Notes: generated by a model from the letters alone, not told the origin. A DNA stretch of 9,588 nucleotides from Gammaproteobacteria bacterium (GCA_015231665.1 JADGBD010000054.1:1-9588), one strand, 5' to 3'; shown: positions 1 to 5,504, counted from the stretch's first letter. Translations and numbers: made by a program.

Positions 1-65
1 AGACACGCTATCTTGAGGGGGTAGTGGCGCAAGCTGTGCCGGTTCGAGTCCGGCCGTCGGCACCA
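1..65 (+). tRNA. tRNA-Leu(GAG), 3' part, cut by window edge
   Basis: This is the 3' portion of a leucine tRNA reading CUC/CUU codons; the acceptor 5' strand and most of the D arm lie before the window. The anticodon stem is 8-12 paired with 20-24 (one T-G wobble) around loop TTGAGGG at 13-19, giving anticodon GAG at 15-17 with G at position 37. A long class II variable arm follows (stem 26-28/33-35 around GCAA), as expected for Leu. The T arm is GCCGG (38-42), loop TTCGAGT (43-49), CCGGC (50-54). The acceptor 3' strand is CGTCGGC (55-61), then discriminator A and an encoded CCA at 63-65. The anticodon arm closely matches E. coli tRNA-Leu(GAG). Ser and Tyr also have long variable arms, but the anticodon settles the identity. 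Confidence 0.93.
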
Positions 66-90
66 ATTATATATTTATTATCAATGACTT

Positions 91-123
91 GGCCGCAGAA
101 TCTAGAGGTTCTGCGGCCTTTTT
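91..123 (+). terminator. Intrinsic terminator of the tRNA-Leu transcript
   Basis: A perfect 10-bp stem, GGCCGCAGAA (91-100) with TTCTGCGGCC (109-118), encloses an 8-nt loop (101-108) and is followed directly by five T residues (119-123). It starts 26 nt after the encoded CCA of the tRNA, the usual place for a Rho-independent terminator of a tRNA transcript. An AT-rich stretch (66-83) separates the tRNA from the hairpin. Confidence 0.92.
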
Positions 124-218
124 GTTGTGCATCGTGGTCTTCGGAATAAAGGCCGCAAAAGCACGCAATCCAAGCACCGCGGCTTGCCAGAGCCTGCCGC
201 CTGACATAGGCTTGGCCC

Positions 219-854
219 ATGAGCATTCGCAGAGCCGTTGCGGCTAATTCCCCCGATCATCCACCTGGCCATGCCCCCGGCCATTCCGCCGACCACCCCA
301 TGGCACAGTTGCGGCAGTGGCGCTCCGCGCTGTTGACCCGGCGCCAGGTCCTGTTGCGCCTGGCTGGCGGCTCCCTGGCCCTGCTTTTGCCGGTATCGGC
401 GCGTGCACAGCTGGCGGAGGCCGACAGCTGGCGCCTGATTGATGCCCTGCAGCAGCGCCTGCTGCCGAGCGAGCCTGATCGACCTGACGCGCCAGGTGCC
501 AAGGAAATCAACGCATTGGCCTATCTGCAGTGGGTGGTAGCGGATGCCAAGCTGGACGCCGAGGAACGCGCCTTTTTGCTGCGTGGCGCGGGCTGGTTGG
601 AGGATCTGTGCCTGCAGCGGTTGGGGCGCGGATTTGTCAGCCTTAGCCCTGCAGAGCAAGACCAAATGCTCAGCGAGGTGGCGCAGAGCGCAGCGGGGGA
701 GAACTGGATCAACAGCCACCTGAGTTATTTGCTGGAGGCCCTGCTGAGCGATCCCATCTACGGCGGCAACCGCGCTGAGCAGGGTTGGCGCTGGCTGGGG
801 CATCGACCGGGCTTTCCCCGACCCAATCGCGACACCTGCTACAGGGCCGGCTGA
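219..854 (+). CDS. Tat-exported gluconate 2-dehydrogenase subunit 3 family protein
   Basis: This 211-residue protein resembles the small subunit (Gluconate_2-dh3 family) that partners membrane or periplasmic FAD-dependent GMC dehydrogenases. A twin-arginine signal is visible: TRRQVLLRL with R41-R42, a hydrophobic stretch to about residue 59, and a probable signal peptidase site ARA|Q after A63. In this family the small subunit is thought to carry the signal that exports the folded large subunit with it. The C-terminal block at residues 181-203 (YGGN, then GWRWLGH, then PGFPRP) is the family's most recognisable segment. The next gene is its GMC partner and overlaps it by one base (TGATG), so the two are probably translationally coupled. 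The start is uncertain. ATG 219 has a weak AGG at 208-210 and gives an odd His/Pro-rich N-terminus. ATG 300 gives a more typical Tat signal but has no visible ribosome site. An in-frame stop at 207-209 excludes starts further upstream. The substrate is unknown. Confidence 0.87.
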   Translation: MSIRRAVAANSPDHPPGHAPGHSADHPMAQLRQWRSALLTRRQVLLRLAGGSLALLLPVSARAQLAEADSWRLIDALQQRLLPSEPDRPDAPGAKEINALAYLQWVVADAKLDAEERAFLLRGAGWLEDLCLQRLGRGFVSLSPAEQDQMLSEVAQSAAGENWINSHLSYLLEALLSDPIYGGNRAEQGWRWLGHRPGFPRPNRDTCYRAG

Positions 855-2545
855 TGGCACAGGATTTCGATGTCTGCGTGATTGGCAGCGGCGCTGGCGG
901 CGGCCCGGTGGCATGGTCCCTGAGCCAAGCAGGCTATTCGGTGCTGGTGCTGGAGAAGGGGCCTTGGCTGCGGGACGCGGACTTTGCCAAAGACGAGCTG
1001 GCCTGTTGTCGGCGCAGCCACTACACGCCGAATCTGCGCGATGAGCAGCATGTGCTGGAAGATGCGGACGGGCAGGGCGGTTGGCGTGCGCTGCCGAGCC
1101 GTGAGTCGGGGCGGGATTTCTGGAACGGCAATCTGGTGGGTGGTTCGAGCAACCTGATGTCGGGCTTTTTCCATCGGATGAAACCCAAGGACTTTCGCCT
1201 GCTCAGCGAATACGGCCCTATCGAAGGCGCCAATCTGGCCGACTGGCCCATCAGCTACGCCGACCTGGAACCCTATTTCACTCGCATCGAGAGCCTGGTG
1301 GGGGTGTCGGGTCAGGCGCGGCCTCACAGCCAGCTGGAGCCGCGCTCCACCGCCGATTTTCCCCTGCCTCCCACCGCCGAGCATCCAGTGGCTAACTGGA
1401 TCGATCAGACCTGCGAGCAGCTCGGGCTGACCCCGGTGCGGGTGGCCCGGGCCATCTTGCCGCAGCCTTATCAGGGGCGCCATGTCTGCTCCTACAGCGG
1501 CTATTGCGGCAGCTATGGCTGCAATACCGGCGCCAAGGGCAGTGCTCGCGTCGCCTTCATCGAACCGGCCCTGGCCAGCGGCCGTTGCCAGCTGCGCCCC
1601 AACAGCCAGGTGCGCCGCTTGATCAGCGATGCCCAGGGCCGGGTGCGCGAGGCCGAGTATCTGGATGCCCAGGGCCAGCTGCAACGGGTGAGCGCCAAGC
1701 TGTTCGTTGTCGCCTGTCAGGCCATAGAGAGCGCGCGCCTGCTGCTGGCCAGCCCAGGCCCGGCCCATCAGCAGGGTTTGGGTAACCACAGCGGCCAACT
1801 GGGGCGCAACCTGCTGTTTTCTGCCGGCGGCGCCGGTGGCGGCTATTTCACCTACGCCAAGTTGGACGAGGCCAGGCAAGCCCAGCTGCGTGTGCTGGGT
1901 CCCTTCGTCAATCGTGCCCTGCAGCACTGGTATGAGATCCAAGACCCGGCGTTTGCGCCGGGGCTGGCCAAGGGCGGCACCATCGAGTTTCTCATGGCCC
2001 ATCCCAATGCCATTCCCCTGGCCCGAAGCGCAGCTTCGCAAGACGGCAAACCCCTCTGGGGCCTGCCGCTGAAACGCAAGCTGGAGCGCTGGTTTAGCGA
2101 GGACCGCAAGCTCAGCTTCGAAGTCTTCAACGATTGGCTGCCCACCGATGATTGCTTTGTCAGCCTGGACCCGGCGGTGAAGGATAAGTGGGGCATGGCG
2201 GTGGCGCGGGTGCGCCTGGGTGCCCATCCGCGGGATCTACAGGTGGGGCGCTATCTGGCTGAGCAGGGTGAGCGGGTGCTCAAGGCAATGGGCGCCGATT
2301 GGGTCAGCTCCAGCGTCAGCGCCGCGCCACCACCCAATCTGGTGGCCGGCGGTTGCCGCTTTGGCAGCGATCCCGCTCACTCGGTGCTGGACCCGGATTG
2401 CCGGGTCTGGGGGGCGGAGAATCTGTTTGTCACTGATGCCTCCTTCATGCCCACCGGCGGCAGCGTGCCCTACACCTGGACCATCTACGCCAACGCCCTG
2501 CGGGTGGCGGAGCGAATAGCCGAGCAGCTGGCGAAGCCCGTTTAA
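854..2545 (+). CDS. FAD-dependent GMC family oxidoreductase (dehydrogenase large subunit)
   Basis: This 563-residue GMC flavoenzyme probably oxidises an alcohol or sugar-type substrate in the periplasm, exported with its Tat-bearing neighbour. The ADP-binding motif is at residues 9-36 (GSGAGGG at 11-17, E34 for the FAD ribose). GGSS at 96-99 matches the conserved GMC_N flavin loop. A Cys-rich segment at 210-229 has C212, C218 and C223, as in relatives of gluconate 2-dehydrogenase. GMC_C lies near the C-terminus: GGCRFG at 499-504 and VTDASFMPTGGSVPYTWTI at 526-544. The usual catalytic His just before the GTxRMG-like motif is not obvious (the local sequence is PPPNLVAGG), and the common Asn-Pro is Val-Pro at 538-539. 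This may be normal for the subfamily. ATG 854 is preferred over the longer in-frame start at 785 because it has AGGG at 843-846 with 7-nt spacing and puts the FAD motif at the usual distance from the N-terminus. No cytochrome c gene follows. Confidence 0.9.
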   Translation: MAQDFDVCVIGSGAGGGPVAWSLSQAGYSVLVLEKGPWLRDADFAKDELACCRRSHYTPNLRDEQHVLEDADGQGGWRALPSRESGRDFWNGNLVGGSSNLMSGFFHRMKPKDFRLLSEYGPIEGANLADWPISYADLEPYFTRIESLVGVSGQARPHSQLEPRSTADFPLPPTAEHPVANWIDQTCEQLGLTPVRVARAILPQPYQGRHVCSYSGYCGSYGCNTGAKGSARVAFIEPALASGRCQLRPNSQVRRLISDAQGRVREAEYLDAQGQLQRVSAKLFVVACQAIESARLLLASPGPAHQQGLGNHSGQLGRNLLFSAGGAGGGYFTYAKLDEARQAQLRVLGPFVNRALQHWYEIQDPAFAPGLAKGGTIEFLMAHPNAIPLARSAASQDGKPLWGLPLKRKLERWFSEDRKLSFEVFNDWLPTDDCFVSLDPAVKDKWGMAVARVRLGAHPRDLQVGRYLAEQGERVLKAMGADWVSSSVSAAPPPNLVAGGCRFGSDPAHSVLDPDCRVWGAENLFVTDASFMPTGGSVPYTWTIYANALRVAERIAEQLAKPV

Positions 2546-2569
2546 ACTGGGCAGGCAAAGCAGGTACGA

Positions 2570-2758
2570 AAAATTGGAACGCAAAGAACGCAAAGGAAGC
2601 GCAAAGAACGCCAAGAGTTAAAAAGTTGCAGTTGCAACGGCCGAGGCTGCTTCACAGTAACCCTGGATTCCGCTTCGCTCCATCCAGGCTACGAATTTAC
2701 GACTTTATAGAGCTTTGCGTACTTTGCGTTTCCTTTGCGTTCTTTGCGATCCGGTTTT
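2570..2758. repeat. Inverted-repeat element built from CGCAAAG heptamers
   Basis: Two 46-nt arms (2570-2615 and 2713-2758) are inverted copies matching at 40 of 46 positions with no gaps; two of the six differences would be G-U pairs in RNA. Each arm contains four heptamers. On the left CGCAAAG starts at 2580, 2589 and 2600, with variant CGCCAAG at 2609. On the right the complement CTTTGCG starts at 2713, 2722, 2733 and 2742. Spacing between starts is 9, 11, 9 in both arms. The 97-bp centre holds GTTGCA/TGCAAC (2625-2638) and a larger palindrome (2662-2688). It lies between convergent genes, where a transcript from either side could fold into a long hairpin and end or protect the mRNA. Similar CGCAAAG-type spacer repeats are common in proteobacteria as far as I recall. 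No transposase or flanking target duplication is visible. Confidence 0.85.
2662..2688. repeat. Small palindrome nested in the inverted-repeat element
   Basis: CCTGGAT (2662-2668) and ATCCAGG (2682-2688) form a perfect 7-bp stem around a 13-nt interior whose GC-TTC-GC core can pair further. The pattern of a CCTGGAT arm, a CGCTTCGC-like centre and an ATCCAGG arm followed by CTACG resembles dispersed REP-like palindromes in proteobacterial spacers. That comparison is from memory. It sits near the centre of the larger 2570-2758 element. Confidence 0.65.
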
Positions 2759-2777
2759 AGGCGCTGGCTTTGCAGGC

Positions 2778-2996
2778 TCAACCCTCGTCAATGAACCGTT
2801 GCTCACGCGGGGCGAGGAGCAGCTTTTCCGCCTCGACCTCATTTTTGGCGAAGATCATCCGAATCAGCGACCCGGGGCTGTCCATCGACTCGGCGCGCAT
2901 GCTGCGGGCGGCTTCGCGGGCCTGTTTGTAGTTGTCGAACTGGTCGAGTTTTTCCAGCTTCTTGGGTTCGGTGATGCGGTAGACAAAATAAGGCAT
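2778..2996 (-). CDS. Small conserved protein of unknown function (72 aa)
   Basis: This is a short soluble protein with no signal peptide or membrane segment, about one third charged. The N-terminus MPYFVYRITEPKKLEKLDQF suggests a beta strand leading into a helix. The middle (residues about 20-38) is a Lys/Arg/Glu-rich helix, and residues 45-62 (IRMIFAKNEVEAEKLLL) look like a strand followed by a helix. I recognise the pattern from hypothetical proteins of gammaproteobacteria but know no function. The ATG at 2996 has only a modest ribosome site, GGGA at 3006-3009, about 9 nt away. It lies 69 nt downstream of the other small minus-strand gene, so the two may be co-transcribed. On its far side is the inverted-repeat element. 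Confidence 0.82.
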   Translation of the reverse strand: MPYFVYRITEPKKLEKLDQFDNYKQAREAARSMRAESMDSPGSLIRMIFAKNEVEAEKLLLAPREQRFIDEG

Positions 2997-3021
2997 GGCG
3001 GCTTATCCCGGGTTGAAGGCG

Positions 3022-3071
3022 CTATAGGGTGAGCTGCTGCAGGCCTGACTTCGGTCTGCAGAGATTCACCC
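3022..3071 (-). other. Structured spacer hairpin between the two small genes
   Basis: The spacer can fold into a stacked hairpin: outer stem GGGTGA (3027-3032) with TCACCC (3066-3071), an internal loop, a middle stem CTGCA (3037-3041) with TGCAG (3057-3061), and an apical GAC/GTC stem (3047-3049, 3054-3056) closed by four bases. The outer stem includes the stop codon of the upstream minus-strand gene (3066-3068). No T-run follows on either strand, so it does not look like a simple terminator. An intercistronic RNA structure affecting stability or translation of the downstream small gene is possible. Confidence 0.4.
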
Positions 3072-3326
3072 CATATGGGTGCGCAGCGGGGTTTTCCAAG
3101 CCCAGGGACTGGCCATTTGCAGGTGTTCGCGCAGTTGCTTGAGGGCCTGGCGGCGCTCCTGCAGGCGTTGGCTGAAACTGCGCTCGATGGCTCGCTCATA
3201 GGCGCAATCGCCGTTGTAGCCCATCTCCTTGAGACGGCTTTCGAGGTAGTTGATGTCTTCCAGCAGGGCCCGTTCTTGTTGCTGGCCAAACTGGTGCTGG
3301 GCGCGGAGTACTTCAGATTTTCTCAT
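3066..3326 (-). CDS. Small helical protein of unknown function (86 aa)
   Basis: From ATG 3326 the product is 86 residues, starting MRKSEVLRAQ, almost all predicted helical and probably coiled coil. Heptad-like Leu/Ile spacing runs through LEDINYLESRLKEMG (about residues 21-35) and again through QRLQERRQALKQLREHL (about 52-69), separated by YNGDCAYERAIERS. I know no function. There is no signal peptide or membrane segment. A longer version from GTG 3389 would add 21 residues with little resemblance to the helical core. Its AGGG is about 10 nt upstream, while ATG 3326 has only a weak GAGAG. I prefer 3326 because the helical, conserved-looking sequence begins there. It runs divergently from the MEMO gene and upstream of the other small minus-strand gene. 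Confidence 0.75.
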   Translation of the reverse strand: MRKSEVLRAQHQFGQQQERALLEDINYLESRLKEMGYNGDCAYERAIERSFSQRLQERRQALKQLREHLQMASPWAWKTPLRTHMG

Positions 3327-3479
3327 TGCTCGGGCTCTCGGGGTTCTATGCTTGAGTTGCGATAGGCAAAAGATGCTTGGGTTATCCACTTAGCTTTTTG
3401 CCCTGCGCCTTGGATGAGTTAGGCCGGCCGAAGTTCAGTTTCAGCGCCGTTGCCTGACATCTGAACAAGGCTAGACCTC

Positions 3480-3493
3480 AAGTGTTAAGACTT
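3480..3493. promoter_or_regulatory. Near-palindrome upstream of the MEMO gene, possible operator
   Basis: AAGTGTTAAGACTT is a 14-bp near-palindrome (12 of 14 positions symmetric), with a perfect TTAAG-A-CTTAA core at 3485-3495. It lies about 10 nt before the AAGG ribosome site (3503-3506) of the gene starting at 3515, in the divergent spacer, where a repressor could act. No convincing -35/-10 pair was seen beside it. Chance is a real alternative. Confidence 0.22.
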
Positions 3494-3514
3494 AATGAAA
3501 TGAAGGTGATGCAG

Positions 3515-4321
3515 ATGAAAATGGAGGCGATTTCCTCGCCCAGGATCAAGCCGGCGGCGGTGGCTGGGATGTTTTACCCGGCAGAGGCTAGGCAACTGCA
3601 GGCTGACCTGGACCGCTATCTGGCCGCAGCGCCGGTGCTGGATTGTCAGCCGCGGGCGCTGATCCTGCCTCATGCCGGCTACGTCTACTCCGCGCCAGTG
3701 GCGGCTTCGGGCTATCGGCAATTGCAGAATCTCACGGCTAAAATTCGCCGCGTGATTCTGCTAGGGCCGGCGCATAGGGTGGGTTTTCGCGGCATTGCCG
3801 CGCACAGTGCCGAGGCCTTTCGCACGCCCTTGGGGGATGTGCCGCTGGATCGGCCGCTGATCGATCAGTTGCTGCAGCTGCCCTTTGTCCATGGCCTTGA
3901 TGCCGCCTTTGCCCAGGAACATTGTCTGGAGGTGCAATTGCCCTTTTTGCAGCGCCTGCTGCCGCCCTTTCAGCTGACGCCGCTGCTGGTGGGCCAGGCC
4001 GACTATCTGCAGGTGACCGAGCTGCTGGAGCCCCTGGCCGATGACCCCGAGTGCCTGATCCTGATCAGTTCCGATCTGAGCCATTACCACAGCTACGCCG
4101 AGGCCCAGCGGCTGGATCAGCAGGCCAGTGAGGCGATACTCCAGCTGCAGCCCGAGGCCCTGGCGCAGGATCAGGCCTGCGGCCGCATCCCGGTGGCGGG
4201 TCTGCTGGTGTTGGCCAGGCGCCGTGGCTGGCGGCCGCTGCTGCTGGATTTGCGTAATTCCGGCGACACTGCCGGTCCCCGTGATCAGGTGGTGGGCTAT
4301 GGCGCCTATGCCTTTGTCTGA
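3515..4321 (+). CDS. amrB: MEMO-like protein, AmmeMemoRadiSam system protein B
   Basis: This 268-residue cytoplasmic protein belongs to the MEMO family, related to class III extradiol dioxygenases. Conserved blocks occur in order: KPAAVAGMFYPAEARQL near the N-terminus; PHAGYVYS with H53; LLGPAHR with H87; EHCLEVQLPF (E135-H136, E139); SSDLSHYH with D187 and H190; ACGRIPVAG with C222; and C-terminal VVGYGAYAF. H53, H87, D187 and C222 fall at the spacing of the metal-site and pocket residues His, His, Asp and Cys of human MEMO1, so metal binding is likely. The reaction is not established for bacterial members. ATG 3515 is chosen because AAGG at 3503-3506 lies 8 nt upstream; GTG 3482 and ATGs at 3500, 3509 and 3521 are in-frame alternatives. 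The AMMECR1 gene overlaps its 3' end, so the two are probably translated together. Confidence 0.93.
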   Translation: MKMEAISSPRIKPAAVAGMFYPAEARQLQADLDRYLAAAPVLDCQPRALILPHAGYVYSAPVAASGYRQLQNLTAKIRRVILLGPAHRVGFRGIAAHSAEAFRTPLGDVPLDRPLIDQLLQLPFVHGLDAAFAQEHCLEVQLPFLQRLLPPFQLTPLLVGQADYLQVTELLEPLADDPECLILISSDLSHYHSYAEAQRLDQQASEAILQLQPEALAQDQACGRIPVAGLLVLARRRGWRPLLLDLRNSGDTAGPRDQVVGYGAYAFV

Positions 4322-4892
4322 GGCCGAGCAGGCTCTGCTGCTGCGGCTGGCGCTGGCATCTCTGCGCGAGGGGCTAAGCCGGGGCAGGCCGCTGCGGGTC
4401 GATGCGGCGGATTACCCCGAGGTACTGAGGACCGATGCTGCCAGTTTTGTCACCCTTAATTACCAGGGTCAGCTGCGCGGTTGCATCGGTCATCTGCAGG
4501 CTATCCAGCCCTTGGTCAAGGATGTGGTGGATAACGCCTACGCCGCCGGCTTTCAGGACCCGCGATTTCCACCCCTGAGCCCGGCCGAGCTGGCGAATCT
4601 GGAGATTCACATATCCGTGCTCAGCCCGGCCGAGCCGCTGCGGTTTGACTCGGAGGCGCATCTGCTCAGCCAGTTGCGCCCGGGGGTCGATGGCCTGATT
4701 CTGGAAGACGGCGGCCACCGCGGCACCTTTTTGCCCGCGGTGTGGCAGCAGCTGCCAAGGCCAGAGCTGTTCTGGCGCCATCTCAAGCTCAAAGCGGGCC
4801 TGCCGTCGGAGCACTGGTCGGCGCAGCTTAGGGTCTGGCGCTACACCAGCTTTGCCTTTGGTGCAGCGGTGGCGGAGTTGAGCGGCGCTTAG
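4299..4892 (+). CDS. amrA: AMMECR1-like protein, AmmeMemoRadiSam system protein A
   Basis: This 197-residue protein is AMMECR1-like. Signature features are LRGCIG at residues 59-64, then LVKDVVDNAYAAGFQDPRF, LEIHISVLSP, a GVDGLILEDGGHRGTFLP segment, and the FWRHLKLKAGLP-to-RVWRYTSFAFG end. The LRGCIG loop is the most invariant part of the family and probably lines a binding site, but the biochemical role is unknown. No membrane or export signal is seen. ATG 4299 has AGGTGG (4287-4292) 6 nt upstream and overlaps the MEMO gene by 23 nt. ATG 4308 is an equally readable start giving 194 residues (MPLSEAEQ) with poorer spacing. In many genomes AMMECR1, MEMO and a radical SAM enzyme are encoded together. 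Here the next gene is unrelated, so the radical SAM partner is absent from this locus. Confidence 0.93.
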   Translation: MAPMPLSEAEQALLLRLALASLREGLSRGRPLRVDAADYPEVLRTDAASFVTLNYQGQLRGCIGHLQAIQPLVKDVVDNAYAAGFQDPRFPPLSPAELANLEIHISVLSPAEPLRFDSEAHLLSQLRPGVDGLILEDGGHRGTFLPAVWQQLPRPELFWRHLKLKAGLPSEHWSAQLRVWRYTSFAFGAAVAELSGA

Positions 4893-4900
4893 ACAGTGTT

Positions 4901-4928
4901 TTGCTTTTGCTCTGGTTAAACGGATAAT
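4901..4928 (+). promoter_or_regulatory. Possible sigma-70 promoter for the DUF4124 gene
   Basis: TTGCTT (4901-4906) and GATAAT (4923-4928) are separated by 16 nt in the spacer after the AMMECR1 stop. The -10 box differs from consensus at one base; the -35 box matches at only three. Transcription would begin near 4935 and include the hairpin at 4955-4971. This is a motif match by eye only. Confidence 0.35.
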
Positions 4929-4954
4929 CAGCCGTCATTCTATGTGGGTTTACT

Positions 4955-4971
4955 GCTGGCCTGTGGCCAGC
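4955..4971 (+). other. Perfect 7-bp leader hairpin before the DUF4124 gene
   Basis: GCTGGCC (4955-4961) and GGCCAGC (4965-4971) form a perfect GC-rich stem with a 3-nt loop. It lies about 20 nt before the ATG at 4992 and just upstream of the G-run that serves as ribosome site. It could influence translation, stabilise the mRNA 5' end, or help end transcription from the MEMO/AMMECR1 operon. The last role is less likely because no T-run follows. Confidence 0.5.
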
Positions 4972-4991
4972 CTACTTTGGGGGGCTTTGTC

Positions 4992-5450
4992 ATGTCGCTG
5001 CGTCTTGCCTTGGTGGTGCTGATGGTTGTGGGTTGCTCGGGCCTGGTGCAGGCGGCGATGTACAAATATGTGGATGACAAGGGTCGGGTGCATTACTCCC
5101 AGTCGCCGCCGCCCAATGGTCAGGCGCAGGAGATCAAGCCGCCACCGCCGCCGCCCAGCCGGCCTGCCGCGGCCGAGCCGAACCCGGCCGCCGGAGCGGG
5201 CCAAACTGCGACCGATCCAGCCGCCTCAGGCACCAAGCCGGATGATGCCGAAGCGGCCCGGCGCAAGGCCGAGTCGGCCAAGATCAAGGCAGAGAACTGC
5301 GCTCGGGCCAAGCGCTCGCTGGAGATGTTCAACAACCCGCAGAACCGTCTGCTCAAGCGCCCCGATGGCACCTACGAGCGGGTCACCCCAGAAAGCCGCC
5401 AGCAAAATATCCAGGCCGCCCGTCGCAACATTGCTGAATTCTGTAATTAA
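4992..5450 (+). CDS. Secreted DUF4124 domain-containing protein
   Basis: This is a 152-residue exported protein. Residues 1-22 are a signal peptide (MSLR, hydrophobic core, then LVQAA), with likely cleavage just before MYKYVDDKG. The DUF4124 core follows (about 23-40: YKYVDDKGRVHYSQSPP), a short beta motif common in periplasmic proteins of gammaproteobacteria and of unknown role. Next come a proline run and a Pro/Ala-rich linker (about 47-85), an Ala/Lys-rich helix, and a conserved-looking C-terminal module from NCARAKRSL to the end. C103 and C151 bracket this module and probably form a disulfide. VVGC at 12-15 resembles a lipobox, so a lipoprotein cannot be excluded. ATG 4992 is chosen because a G-run at about 4979-4984 lies 7-8 nt away and the signal peptide then begins properly; an in-frame GTG at 4944 would add 16 non-signal-like residues. 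Confidence 0.88.
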   Translation: MSLRLALVVLMVVGCSGLVQAAMYKYVDDKGRVHYSQSPPPNGQAQEIKPPPPPPSRPAAAEPNPAAGAGQTATDPAASGTKPDDAEAARRKAESAKIKAENCARAKRSLEMFNNPQNRLLKRPDGTYERVTPESRQQNIQAARRNIAEFCN

Positions 5451-5504
5451 GGCTCATGCAGCAAGCAGCGACACCCCGGAGCATGAAACTTTGCATGGCC
5501 GCTT

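Noticed and set aside
38..65. Integration site at the tRNA-Leu 3' end
   Set aside because: No integrase gene and no second copy of the tRNA 3' end was noticed in the window. The tRNA is followed by an ordinary terminator and chromosomal-type genes.
122..150. TTGTTG-17 nt-AATAAA as a promoter for the dehydrogenase operon
   Set aside because: The -35-like part overlaps the terminator T-run and the -10-like part is a poor match. Placement upstream of 219 is suitable but the evidence is too weak to list.
785..853. The 23-residue N-terminal extension of the GMC protein from the in-frame start at 785
   Set aside because: It would overlap the upstream gene by 70 nt, lacks a ribosome site and pushes the FAD motif away from its usual position. 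ATG 854 has AGGG at good spacing.
839..2227. A 462-codon open frame on the minus strand opposite the GMC gene
   Set aside because: It is a shadow of GC-rich coding DNA: the plus-strand frame carries clear GMC motifs, while this one is rich in Ala/Gln/Gly with no recognisable domain.
2576..2758. CRISPR array or phage attachment site
   Set aside because: The heptamers are too short and closely spaced for CRISPR repeats, the arms are inverted rather than direct, and no cas or integrase gene is present.
2715..3032. A 105-codon plus-strand frame beginning in the CGCAAAG repeat
   Set aside because: Its start is translated repeat (Leu/Arg/Phe/Cys pattern), and the rest is antisense to the more convincing 72-aa minus-strand gene.
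2864..3289. A 141-codon minus-strand frame overlapping both small genes
   Set aside because: The translation is dominated by Ser, Thr, Ala and Pro without structure, typical of an out-of-frame reading. The other frame gives balanced helical proteins with sensible starts.
3343..3369. Minus-strand TTGCCT and TAGAAC boxes as a promoter for the small-gene pair
   Set aside because: The spacing is only 15 nt and each box matches at four of six positions. It would support the ATG 3326 start but is not reliable alone.
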